Assembly: GCA_036971715.1 (NCBI GenBank)
Contig: JAVHJL010000002.1
Span: forward strand, 3,070,501-3,134,500
DNA length: 64,000 bases
From: Arthrobotrys musiformis
Taxonomy: Eukaryota; Ascomycota; Orbiliomycetes; Orbiliales; Orbiliaceae
Direction of reading: 5' to 3'
The first letter of the stretch is position 1. Each line of letters opens with the position of its first letter. This document shows, one piece after another, positions 38,544 through 49,118 of the stretch. The translations under genes were made by a program, and so were the position numbers. A model generated the notes under the pieces. That model saw only the letters and a program-made list of their open reading frames with translations, was not told the DNA's origin and ran no database searches.

Positions 38544-40804
38544 GATTGATTTCGTGAATATTAGCTAGTTTCGCAATTCAAGAGCGTTCAGTTGGGTTGT
38601 AACGAAGCTTCCGATGCTTTCGTGGGGTGGTTATGGTCGAGGTGTAGATGGCAGGAGTCGAGACAGGCGTGAGCTAAGCTACGGCTGACGTTAGAATAGG
38701 AGGCTGTCGAGAGATGGTGTTTAACAAACAGATCCTGACACGCAACTACCCCAGAAAGATGTCCGCGGAAGCCAGAGGATGAAGTCGATGCCGGGGAGAG
38801 GATGGAGTCGCCCAGAGTCAAGTCGGTGGAGATTGTTTGAGCAAGTCTTGTGCAGGTTGGAGCAGGGGGCAAATCGAAACGGCAAATAATCTTAATCCTA
38901 ATGCCTGGGCAGGGAAATGCTCGAAGCTCTCAAGTGGCAGCTGCCAAATTACCAAATCGTTGAACTACTAGCAAGGTAACCAACTCGGTATAAGCGACAA
39001 AGCTTCCTCACAGCAAGCTTGGGGGAAAAGGGATGCAATCCTCACAGTTCCTAATCGACGTCAACAGCCACCAAGGCTCTGATCAAGACCGCCGTTTCGC
39101 TTGACAAGATGGAATTCAAGTTTGCCGATGGGACTTTTTTTTGACTTTGACGATTGGGGGGTTTGTTCGCTGGCACGCACGAGGGTTCCAGTATTAGCGT
39201 GTGCTTGAATTTCCTTGCAGAAGGAGGGGTAACCCGCCACAGACGGCCTCAACGTCAGCCAATCTAATCACGTTTAGACTTCCCCGATTCGTCGAGGGTG
39301 GCGGTGAATGGTCGTGAACGGAGCTCTTGCGCCACAGCTTCTGGCGAAGCCTAAATGGATGCACCTGATTGGTGGACGGAGACACGAGGTGTAGGATGGT
39401 ACGATATGAGGTCTGAAGGGTATGTGGTATACCTCCTCTTTGTCCAGAACGTGATTAGATGATGGCGATGGTTTGGATTGAACCAGAAGGAGGTTGCGAT
39501 TGATATGAATTCGAATTGTAAATAAATACTATCGTGCCATCGACGTTGTAGGCCGGAATATCTGTAGAACCAACACAAAACCTACCACATATTTCACTGC
39601 GGCGTGCTCAAGCAACCTCATACAAGCAACCTCATATAATGTCAAAAAATTGATCAAATGTCATGAACGGTTAGGTTCGAGGAGCTCGTGGTCATGATTC
39701 ATGGTCACTGAGGAGTTGATGCTTGTGACCTAGCTTATAGTTGTGCTGATATGGTCTAAGCTAAAGTGCTTCTCTGTAGGTACCCTCAGCCAGGCTATCG
39801 TTCATCAATCAGGGCAGTATATCCGTCCTATACGAGTAGTAGCGCTAAAATATCGGAAGGCAATACCTCATATAGCACACTGTCGTCTACTAACATGTAC
39901 AAGCTCATATTAACAAAATACCGCCGATCCTTCTTTTTGGAATACTTGACGGGTGAGTGTTCAAAGCCTGTAAATTTTGGGCCGCACTGCTCGAAATGTC
40001 CCACAAGTTGGTCGACATCCAAAAAATTTCATACACACTCGCGAACTCGCATTTGGCGAATGAATGGAGACCTCGTGAGCCTTGCATATATAACAAGATG
40101 GCATGTTCGGGATATTAAATATATAATTGCTGGCGTTGTATTTCTCCATTTCCAGACGGAGTCTCGAGATTAATATTCATACGAACTTTAATTTTATATT
40201 TTTTCAACTAGGGGCATTCCGTTTGTGCAGCGTATCCGGATATCGGCATAGTATTGCATATATCTCTCGCGATAATCAGACGACGGGCCGGTAAGCTAGT
40301 TGCGCCTCTGTGCATGGGCGCGCCTTTCTGCATGCGCCAGTATTGAGTGATGTATATGACGCCGGAGTATTAATTTGACAACATGTAAACAAAATTTGGA
40401 TATCTAATAAATCTTTCATCATAATATTTACATAGTTGGCTTGGGCTAAAGATCATGGCGGCACTTTTCCATCACTAGATTCTCCTAAATGTCCTCGTTC
40501 AGGTTATTATGGCCGCATCTCCAATCAAACTAAAAAAAACAAAAATTATAACTCCATGCACTTGAAAAATAAAAGTAAAAAGGTCCGGAAATCATGAAAA
40601 AATATACAAAATAAAATACACTGAAAGAAGTCATGGTAAGATTGGGTATATGATTCCCCCCTCTGTCCGTTGATGTACACGGTCGAAGAGAAAAGAAGAA
40701 AAGTTAAAAAAGAAGAAAGAAATATAGAAGGGAAGAAAAGGGAGGCATGCTAGCAAGGCCAACGTTTGATAGAGGTATTGAAGAGGAAGCCACAACAGTC
40801 AGAA
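38544..40804. other. Gene-free: calcineurin promoter and receptor 3' region
   Basis: This holds the upstream region of calcineurin (ending at 38543) and the 3' side of the receptor gene (stop at 40805). The open frames are short and without features. From about 40530 to 40740 the sequence is A-rich and purine-rich, consistent with the receptor's 3' untranslated region on the minus strand. Confidence 0.5.
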
Positions 40805-42370
40805 TCATAAAAACTCCTTTTCAAGCGGAGAGTCTTGAGTTAGGGGGCTTCTTGGCCTCCCATTTGCAAACATCCCCTCAGCAGGCTCGCTAGTAACTGT
40901 GATCTCGGTACTTTTATAAACCAGGAATCCTCCGAACGTTGGCGGTGGCACTGCGATTTCTTCAAAATCGTCGCCAGCACCTAACGTTGATTGCAAAGTA
41001 GCGCTTCGGGATCTTCCAATCTGTGAATTAAAATCAAAGTCCTTTTCATCGGTTATTGATTTATTCGCTCTAGGCCCTCCTCCAGCAAGTTTTAGACGCT
41101 GAAGCAGTGAAGGGCTACTTTTCAGTGAGCCATTTCCGTGAAAGCCAGAGTCGCTCCGGTCGACCGCCGAAATCGTAGTAATTGTCGTATTATCGTCGAA
41201 ATAACGGCTATTAGCGGCAACGTGGTTCGCCGTCAATTTCAAATCAGGATTAGAGAAGAGTGTGCTTTCAACTTGGTCGTGAGCTGTAAACAGAGGAACC
41301 TGGCGGAATAGCATGATAAATGATAGTCGAATTCCTGGCAGACTGGCAATTATGATGCCGATGTGGACTTCCAGGCTGACCCAAAGCCAGAGTTCGTAAC
41401 CGTACCCTATAAAATTGTGAGTTTATGATGTATAAATGGGGCTCTCAAAGACGCTTAAATAAAACATACATGTGTGATCACGTTCGAAGGTTTTCTGCAG
41501 GGCTTTTAGTCTCAACCCAGCAAATATACAAACACTAACATGGTTCGCATTAGTTTTCGGCTCGTAGATAGTCAATGAAAGGAATATGAAGCCGGGTACT
41601 TACAGTAAACCTAGGGAGAACAAGCCAATCAATGCTGCTCTCTCCTTCTTTGGCCGTTTCATAGCGACGACGGTTGTCAATGGCAAGAAAAACAGAATGA
41701 TATCACTCATTAAGTTCAACCCTCCTTGCGCCATATTCAAGTGTTTGAAAGCCGTGTAGGGAATGCAGGACCTCTTCGAGACGCCTTGACCTAATAGCTG
41801 CCATGTCGATTGCACTGGTTGGCACTGGAATATCATCGGGATCGCCAGTCCCAAGCTCCACGCCAGGAAAAACACCAGGACGCTGTATATAGCCCATCTA
41901 AATCCCTTCTGGCTCGCAACGCGTAGATAGAAGCATAGAATCGAGACCTTCGTGAACATGACACTGAACGAGAATGCCCAACCATTAACCCATTGCCAAA
42001 ACAGAATATCCTGCGCATTCCGCCAGTCAATATCCCACATGTGCCTTCCCCAGCCGTATTTGAGAGTTTTGAAGTGAGAGATTGAGGTAGCTATGGCGAA
42101 ACCCTATATCAATTACATACTGTTAGTCACTATATATAGAGGCCCTCAGATTATAAAGAGTATTACCCAAGCTGGAATAATAATCATATCGTCAATTCCC
42201 AAACTTCTTGTCACAACCCCTCTGGTTACTACTCTCAATATTACTGCCGTCGATGATAACGCCAATAACACCCCTTCCACAGGAGGTAGATAGCTTCCAT
42301 ATACTGCTGGGTTGTCGTAGTCCGCCTTCGGCCATTGCGCTACTTCTGAGAGGGTATATGCTCTATCCAT
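40805..42370 (-). CDS. Seven-transmembrane rhodopsin-domain protein, Pth11-like receptor family
   Basis: Four exons, complement(40805..41406, 41470..41534, 41604..42103, 42167..42370), encode 456 residues; introns are 63, 69 and 63 bases. Seven hydrophobic helices can be read in order: PPVEGVLLALSSTAVILRVV, IDDMIIIPAWGFAIATSI, WAFSFSVMFTKVSILCFYLR, FRWAIYSVLVFFLAWSLGLA, LMSDIILFFLPLTTVVAM, ALIGLFSLGLLVCIFAGLRL and LWLWVSLEVHIGIIIASLPG. The blocks KVSILCFYLRV, FQCQPVQSTW with a nearby Cys, and SDIILFFLPL are typical of the fungal rhodopsin-domain family that includes Pth11-like receptors. The tail after about residue 320 is cytoplasmic in type, with Ser-rich phosphorylation-like stretches. There is no CFEM domain. 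Members are thought to act at the plasma membrane in sensing surfaces or nutrients; the ligand is unknown. Confidence 0.88.
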
Positions 42371-42391
42371 GTCGTTGTTGAACGCCTCTCC

Positions 42392-42437
42392 CCTTCCTTC
42401 CTTCCTTCCTTCCTATCCTTCCCTTCCCTTCCTTAGG
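42392..42437. repeat. CCTT microsatellite upstream of the receptor gene
   Basis: CCTT-type tandem repeats with minor breaks, starting 22 bases before the receptor start codon. In mRNA sense this is a purine-rich AAGG run in the leader or core promoter. Confidence 0.85.
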
Positions 42438-45400
42438 AATTTGTCGGATTGTTACGATGTCGGGCTTATATATTCGGTACAAATTTGGACTCCTCCCTAA
42501 CTACCTCGACATGATACTAGTATAGTCGAAGCAACAATGTCGGTGGCAACGAAAAGGAAAACCCGGAGAGACTTCCGTCGAACGTAAGCTGCAAAGCCAG
42601 TGCGGAGGAAGAGAGGCTTGATCGAAAAGAAAAGAAAAAAGCCTCCAAAGGTATAAAGAGCCAGCAAGCAGACGGCTTCCAGGTCGAGTTCCGAAATCAG
42701 AGCTAAATGAATGTGTGTTTGCAAAAGCGTCGAAAAGAGTGAAGAGTATGAAGAGGAATAAGCCGGGTTAGCAATTCCAACCCGTTGGGGAATATTATAA
42801 GCCCCAGGTTCTGTTTAGAGGTGAAAATGATCAAAAGAAAAGAAAAGAGTGCAGACTACTTTTGAGTCGGAAACTGTCAAAAAAGATAGTTAGCAGGCTC
42901 ACCAACGGTCGAAAGGTGTGTCTGTGGTCGTTTCGCTTGGAGCTGTTCCCAAAGGATGGACCCTTCCCAAAACATCAACAACAAGGGTTGCAAGCGCATG
43001 AAGTTAGGGAATGAATGACGGCATTGACTACCTTTGCTTAGCTTCGTACCACCCTTTGTCTAATCTTTTTGATAACTATAAAATAAAAGCAAATGCAGTG
43101 GGGAGGAAGAAATAGAAATGTTTCCTAGAATAGATAGGCTGCCGAATTCTCACTCGATCTCCTTAAAAGCGCAAAGAATCGACGCTTCTTCAAGGAACTC
43201 AGAATCTGGACAAAGGCTTGAATTCTAAAGCGAATGCGACAAAACAGCAAGAGATTCTCATCCGGTCCTTTTTTTTGTCCTTGTGAAACCACGAGCCAAC
43301 CACAGGCACTTTCTCAGCGCGCCGCCCTCTGCGTCTGTTGGAGGGGTTGATTTCCAAAGGTGGCATGTCGTTGGTGATTGGACCACTTTTCGACGTTTGG
43401 GCTGGTTCGGTCGATCCCTGGGTCTTATTTCCCAGCTAGTTGACTGGGTTCTTGGGTTTCTGGCTTGGCCTATGGGGTCTCTTTGCCTTGGAACCATGGA
43501 GCTTAAAACAGCTGTGTCTAGGCTGCCCTACCCCGATATTGTTTCTGGGCCTGCGGTTCCGTCAAATCGTGGCATGAGAACTATGGTGGGGAAACGGCAG
43601 ACACCGTTGCGGATTTGAACAAATTTGGGCGAGATCGTGGCGGCGCCCCATCCTCTCGTTGGAATTTCGCCAGTCTTACGCACGTCGTTCGACGGAAATT
43701 CGTCCACATCGCTGCAATTCTAGCTAGAGCGGCATCATTTGGATGATATGATGCGGCGCATGCAATCTATCTGTGAGAGATGAATCTATCCAAGATCTCA
43801 TTTCTGGGAAATTGGATGAAGTGGCACTCGCGGCAGAGAACTTCGGGATCCAAAAAGTATCGGTACAGATTGTAGACGGGTATTTCCAGTGTTCCAAGCA
43901 GTCACTTGCGGATATTGCATGTGTTTGAACAAGATAGTTATGTTTGGATCAAGGTCGGGGCTGGTCAACATGGTTTCAGATTTTTCGGCATTTCCCTGAG
44001 GCCTCGAGCCTCGCCTACCTGAATCTACATTCCACGGGCTAGAACCCGTATAAAATCGGAGGGAGGTCGCTGCACATAGGACTGAGAGGTCGAGAAGCCC
44101 CCATCTTGTAGTAAGTAGGAACACATTGTTTCACAGCCGTCTAAAGGATGGGCAGGAGGCTTCCAACTGCAAGCCATTGATGATCAGACAGCTGGTGATT
44201 GAGATTTCTTAAAGAAGAAGCCGCCATGGCGCCAGATCTTCAATTTTTATAGCTGTCAACATGCCGGTTCCAAAAATGGCCTTACGGGAGTATTTTTTTC
44301 CCGTGTCGGGCTCTAATTCTTGTGAAAACATTGAATCCAATGCCCGAGCTCTACAGCCAGAGGAGGAGACATGTGCAGATATGGCCGTTGAAGCGAACCG
44401 ACAGGTCCATCCTCAGCCAAGAAAACTATCTACGCAACACCGGTCTAATGCAATGATGAGACGACCTGTGTCCCAAATTCCTGCCGGTTCCCCGCAGAAA
44501 TTTATATTTCCGCATGTGAATTCGAGTCGATTCCTGGAAATATTAATATTCCGCGTCACCTAAACTAAGTCGGTAGAAACTAATGCATTTTTAGAGAATT
44601 CCGATAGAGTAAATTATTTCGCATATTGTCGTATCAAATTATAACATCCCTGGTCATAATTATCGGACTTATCGCTGGGCTGTTCGAGGCTTGTTCCGCG
44701 CAGGGTCTAAGTTGAGAATCTGTCCTTGCCTGCAGCGCCGAGATCTCAAGCATGACGAGGAAATGCAAATTAATGATCGGTCACGTTTAAATTGCCCGAA
44801 GCCAATACGAAATAACATTCAAAGGATTCTCTCCGACACGGGTGTAAACTAGACCTTGCATTTCATGAACCGAATGTCTAGTTTTTTGACCGTGCGAATG
44901 CGTATCGTTTTTCTTATCATGTACCGATACCGACATCAATCAATCCTGACATCTATTTTTGTTCAACCACGTGAACTGACCTTGGTTTGTTCGCACGGAC
45001 CTTCTTCGTGCCCAAGACGCAGATTCAGGAACAGGCCTTGGCGAGATTAAGGGTCAACCGCTTGCCGAAGGCGGGTCCAAGAATTCTCGAATCGATGTCT
45101 TGATTCTCAGTCTGAGATCTTGCAGAATCGTGTCGCGACTGTCAAGATGAATCCCTTAGTTGTAAACTCACAATATTCGTAGATGGAGGGATTGGAAATC
45201 TACAATTCACCATATCACCGTACCATTGCCGCATTCTACATTGCAAGTCGCGACTTCGCGACAATTGAATAGTCTGGGCACATTGCGCTTTTGGATGTCT
45301 AGGGCGCCTTAGAAAATCGGTAAGGCAGTCGACGAGTCTTCCCCTGAAATCGATCATAGACATGGACCGAAAATGACTAACTATGACTCTACAAAGGCCC

Positions 45401-45532
45401 ATTATCAACCATTTATATCTAGGCTCGTTGCCAGACCATTTCAATAGTTTCAAAACCGATACTCCAGTATTCAACAATCGCAAGTCGCCCAGTTGCAGTT
45501 AAACCGACGACTTCGGTTGGAATTCTTTAAAA
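42438..45532. other. Gene-free stretch between the receptor and membrane protein genes
   Basis: Promoters of the divergent receptor (minus, start 42370) and of the membrane protein (plus, start 45533) lie at the two ends. In between, frames of up to 113 codons occur, but none shows a family signature or a convincing start. Nothing repeat-like stands out. Confidence 0.5.
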
Positions 45533-47266
45533 ATGGGTAACAGCGACGATGGAACAAGCGCGTCCGATATTATCACCTACATCGGCGTACCCCTTGCTGT
45601 ATTGGGTGTCATGCCCGTTCTATATACATTCCTAGTCGCTATAATCACTCAGCATCACATCCGCCGGGAACTTAAGCGTAATTACATCAAGGCGGTCACA
45701 CGCACTTCCCTTATGTCTGGCACCGTCGAGGTCGAACATCCCCGGTATTCGATACAGCCTTTACAACGAGATGACATGGGATACTGGAAAAAATCCGACG
45801 AGAGATCTGGCATCCGGGGAGGGAGCTGGACAATCTTCAATTGGCATAAAATTATAACGGGAAGGGTTCATTATCACTTGCGGCTCAGGGAAAGAATGGT
45901 GCAACCCCAGGCTGAGGTTGATTTCGAAAAACTGGTCACATTTTTATTGGATCGCGGAGCGGTACCGGATGCCGAGGGTATTAGGATGTTGAAAACCATG
46001 GGTTTACAAACACCAAGGATGACTAGACTACTGACTACGTCTGGGCCAGCGAAGAGGAGCATTCTTGTTGTCAGCAATCCCGAAGAAGCGGAAGGGCATC
46101 TAAGTCTCAGTCTTTTCTGGGCTGATGAGCTTGGTTCAAGAAATGAAGGTAGCCTACCCCCTTATTGGGCCAGGCTTCAGGGTAGCGAATTGCTGCTCGA
46201 AAAGGCCCCAGAGCCAGAAGAACCAGCAGAAGTTCCAGACACCACCGGCGAACCTAGCGAGAAAACTGGCGATGTCAAATCAGACCCTTCTACCACCGAG
46301 AAAGAGGCCCCACCGCCTCCTTTCCCAGCTATCAATACGCCAGCGCACTGGGGCGCCGAAAATTCGAAATCCCGACTCCCAGTCCGACTATTCCTGGGTA
46401 CCACCGGGCTTGAAAACGCAAAAATCGAGACACTAGATGGGTCAGACGTCTACGGTTCATTCCGTATCGAACATCTCAAATTCCAATACCCTGGTGCAGT
46501 CAGCAATACAAATGTCTGGTTTGCCGCTGGTGCCGTCACAACTTTGGGAGAATACCATAAGGGACTCTGGAAATATTCGATCCCGATTGATGTTATGAGA
46601 TTTGCGCAGAAGGACACAATGCCGCATGGTACCCTCGTCTGGTTGAAACTTTTGGAAGAAGAAGAGACCCCAATGATGGTTGCTCGAAGAGAAGCTAAGG
46701 TTAAAGCATTCCATGAACAGAGGCATCAGGAATTCCTGGATGGGATGAGACATCGCGAGTTAGAGAAGAACATGCCGGAGGCAATGCGCCTCCAAGCACA
46801 GCGTCAACGGCAAATGGCAAGTGCACAGGCGATGTTACAAAAACAACGGGACGAACAAAGAGAACGTCAGGAAGAAGAGTTCAGGAAGAAAGAACTTGCT
46901 TTGACGAGTCATCGGGTCACGCAGGCCGTTGTATCGGGTGCTTGTATGGAATATCTTAAGAAGGAAGGATATGTTCCGGCGTCGGTTAACGTGCAGCAGG
47001 TATGCGAGGGTATACTGTACAAAATGCTTTTTGAAGAAGAGTTTGCCAATAGAATTTGCAAGGTATTAGACGGGTGGATGGGGTGGGGGGAAGTTGGTGT
47101 CATGAATGACAGACATCTCGATGAGTTACAGAAGGACGTGCCGGGATTTTGCTTTGCCGGTGTGATGTTGGGGGTCATTGGCGAGAGGGCGAAGAGCGCT
47201 GAGACTTGGGCAGGCAGTGATCTCGCTGAATGTCAAAGAGTCTTTAGGAGTGTTTATTTGGGATGA
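45533..47266 (+). CDS. Fungal membrane protein with N-terminal helix and coiled coil, function unknown
   Basis: Single-exon frame of 577 residues starting at the ATG at 45533. One hydrophobic helix lies near the N-terminus (about 14-38: ITYIGVPLAVLGVMPVLYTF), followed by basic residues (HHIRRELKRNYIK), so the bulk should face the cytosol. Residues 40-200 contain GYWKKSDERSG and SWTIFNWHKIITGR. About 225-265 is an acidic, proline-rich linker. A second folded block follows (VRLFLGTTGLENAKIETLDG). About 390-460 is a Gln/Glu/Arg-rich coiled coil (EKNMPEAMRLQAQRQRQMAS). The C-terminus ends ECQRVFRSVYLG. I recall similar predicted proteins in other moulds, annotated only as integral membrane or hypothetical proteins. 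No enzyme motif is visible. Confidence 0.75.
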   Translation: MGNSDDGTSASDIITYIGVPLAVLGVMPVLYTFLVAIITQHHIRRELKRNYIKAVTRTSLMSGTVEVEHPRYSIQPLQRDDMGYWKKSDERSGIRGGSWTIFNWHKIITGRVHYHLRLRERMVQPQAEVDFEKLVTFLLDRGAVPDAEGIRMLKTMGLQTPRMTRLLTTSGPAKRSILVVSNPEEAEGHLSLSLFWADELGSRNEGSLPPYWARLQGSELLLEKAPEPEEPAEVPDTTGEPSEKTGDVKSDPSTTEKEAPPPPFPAINTPAHWGAENSKSRLPVRLFLGTTGLENAKIETLDGSDVYGSFRIEHLKFQYPGAVSNTNVWFAAGAVTTLGEYHKGLWKYSIPIDVMRFAQKDTMPHGTLVWLKLLEEEETPMMVARREAKVKAFHEQRHQEFLDGMRHRELEKNMPEAMRLQAQRQRQMASAQAMLQKQRDEQRERQEEEFRKKELALTSHRVTQAVVSGACMEYLKKEGYVPASVNVQQVCEGILYKMLFEEEFANRICKVLDGWMGWGEVGVMNDRHLDELQKDVPGFCFAGVMLGVIGERAKSAETWAGSDLAECQRVFRSVYLG

Positions 47267-47480
47267 GAATACGTTGTCGGGCCCTTGTTTTGATATTTCA
47301 TCGGCGTTCTGCGGGAGGCATGTCATTAAAGTCCAAAAGTGTAAATATCATGTTATTCATTTTCACTACTTGTTACATTCTAAGCATACTATTACGTGTA
47401 TCATATATGGAATTCATTAGCTAATATCGCCAACTCCGCGATAGTTTTAAGAGGCTAGAGGGAAGCCGTCGGAGCTTCCA

Positions 47481-47514
47481 CCACGGGGACCCGGAGCTAC
47501 AGGGGGTCCTGTGG
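47481..47514. repeat. GC-rich inverted repeat (hairpin)
   Basis: Arms 47481-47492 (CCACGGGGACCC) and 47503-47514 (GGGGTCCTGTGG) can pair over 12 positions with one mismatch and two G-U pairs in RNA, around a 10-base loop. It lies about 215 bases after the stop of the membrane-protein gene. A terminator role is not implied, as the organism is eukaryotic. Confidence 0.5.
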
Positions 47515-48877
47515 CCGTGGCGCTCCGAGGGTATAAATGGATACCCGAGAAGCAAGATTCAACGTTGACGTCTCAGGCCTGGAAGTTTTCAGGTTGAACA
47601 TAAAGTTCTCGGGCAGCCATGCGGGACACGGGCACTTGAATCTAAGAAGACATGACCCTCGGCGCGATAGATCATGTACATGTATTTGTCTATTCCCACT
47701 TGTGACCTAGATCCCACGACCCATCGAATTTGGAAGCTATGGATCATATCTTCCCCCGATTTCCGACTTCACAGATTCTATTCTCGTGGATCGACATGAG
47801 AATGTCAGGCCACATCTTAGTAAATCTACGCCTCCGAGCTAGCCAGTATCCCACACGGGAAAAAGGTTCAGCCGGTCTTCATGCATCCAAACGCTATAGT
47901 CCCAGCGATGCCATTCTCCTCGAGCTCGGCAGACTCGGAACTTTTTTCCAAATATAAATGCCTCGACAAGATCTTCAGAGACCACTACATCATGTATACA
48001 AGGATTCTTAGGGATCGATCAAGGAAAAATTTTTTTTAATAGGACGGCTGAGCCCGACGTATGCACGTCAAGAGTTCTTGAGTGATTAAGAAATGCTTAA
48101 CTCAACAGAAGCTTTCGCTCAAGCCTGCTTGGTTGTTGAGGTTCCGTTGGATTCTGTAGACGCCTTCCCAAAACGGTGTTAGGTGACAGGGTCCACGCAG
48201 AAAAGAAGGTGGCGATTGATCAGATTAGTAGATTAGATCCCGGAGATATGCACATTATCAGATGTCAAAAGGCATTATTTTGAAGCTAAATCAGTTAGAA
48301 GAAAGCTTAGTTTGAAAGTTCATCTGCAGCCTGCAGCCTAGGTGGGGTGGGATGTTAGACGGAAACCCTATAGTCATGTTCCAAGATCGGGGAGGCAAGC
48401 GGAATGCGTAATTTTTGACGATACTTTCAAAATTTTCACGCGAGCTCTGAGGATTCCGTCGATAGAAATACTCCCAGTTGTCTTATCAGGTTTAATCATG
48501 CTGATTAGATCGCATCTGATTCGATTAAATTTTATCGTTCCATGGAGCTAGGTGACTTAGACTTCGGGTTCCCGTTTGTCCCATCTATAAACGGTAGGTA
48601 AGATAGACGATCATGTTCTAATTCTTCGAGAGTGGGGTCGAATCTTTCTAGTGCACAGGACACGGTGAAAAGGGAACGCGGGTATCCAGGCTGCAGATTG
48701 GATCCGTTTATGCAGCTGCCCACATGCGCATGCACATATGTATGTTGTCAAAATCCCTCCGGCTGGTCAACAGGAAACGTTCAACATAGGAGGCAAGAGA
48801 TGGTAGATCAGCGGCAATCTTATCATATCATGCCGAGGAGATAATCAGCACATAAGATCTCGAAGGATCTAATCTTT

Positions 48878-49118
48878 GATATGATATGATATGATTTTAT
48901 CCTGATCCTCAGCCCGCGTGCGTCGTGCTAGTTAGATTTAGGGAGGTAATACTGTCATTGTTGCATGAAAACATACACGGAAACTGCAAGGCAGAGTCTA
49001 ATACGAACTTCTTTTTGAATATTTGTGCGAGATCACGATCGAAAATTTTGATAGTTAATTGCAGCTTCTTTATCTTAACCCAGTGGGGTTGCAGGATCTA
49101 ATCATATCATATCATATC
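48878..49118. repeat. Inverted repeat of TGATA-type microsatellite
   Basis: The 19-base arm GATATGATATGATATGATT at 48878-48896 is matched exactly in reverse complement at 49100-49118, with 203 bases between them. Both arms are pentamer repeats. The word AGGATCTAATC also occurs in direct orientation beside each arm. Confidence 0.7.
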
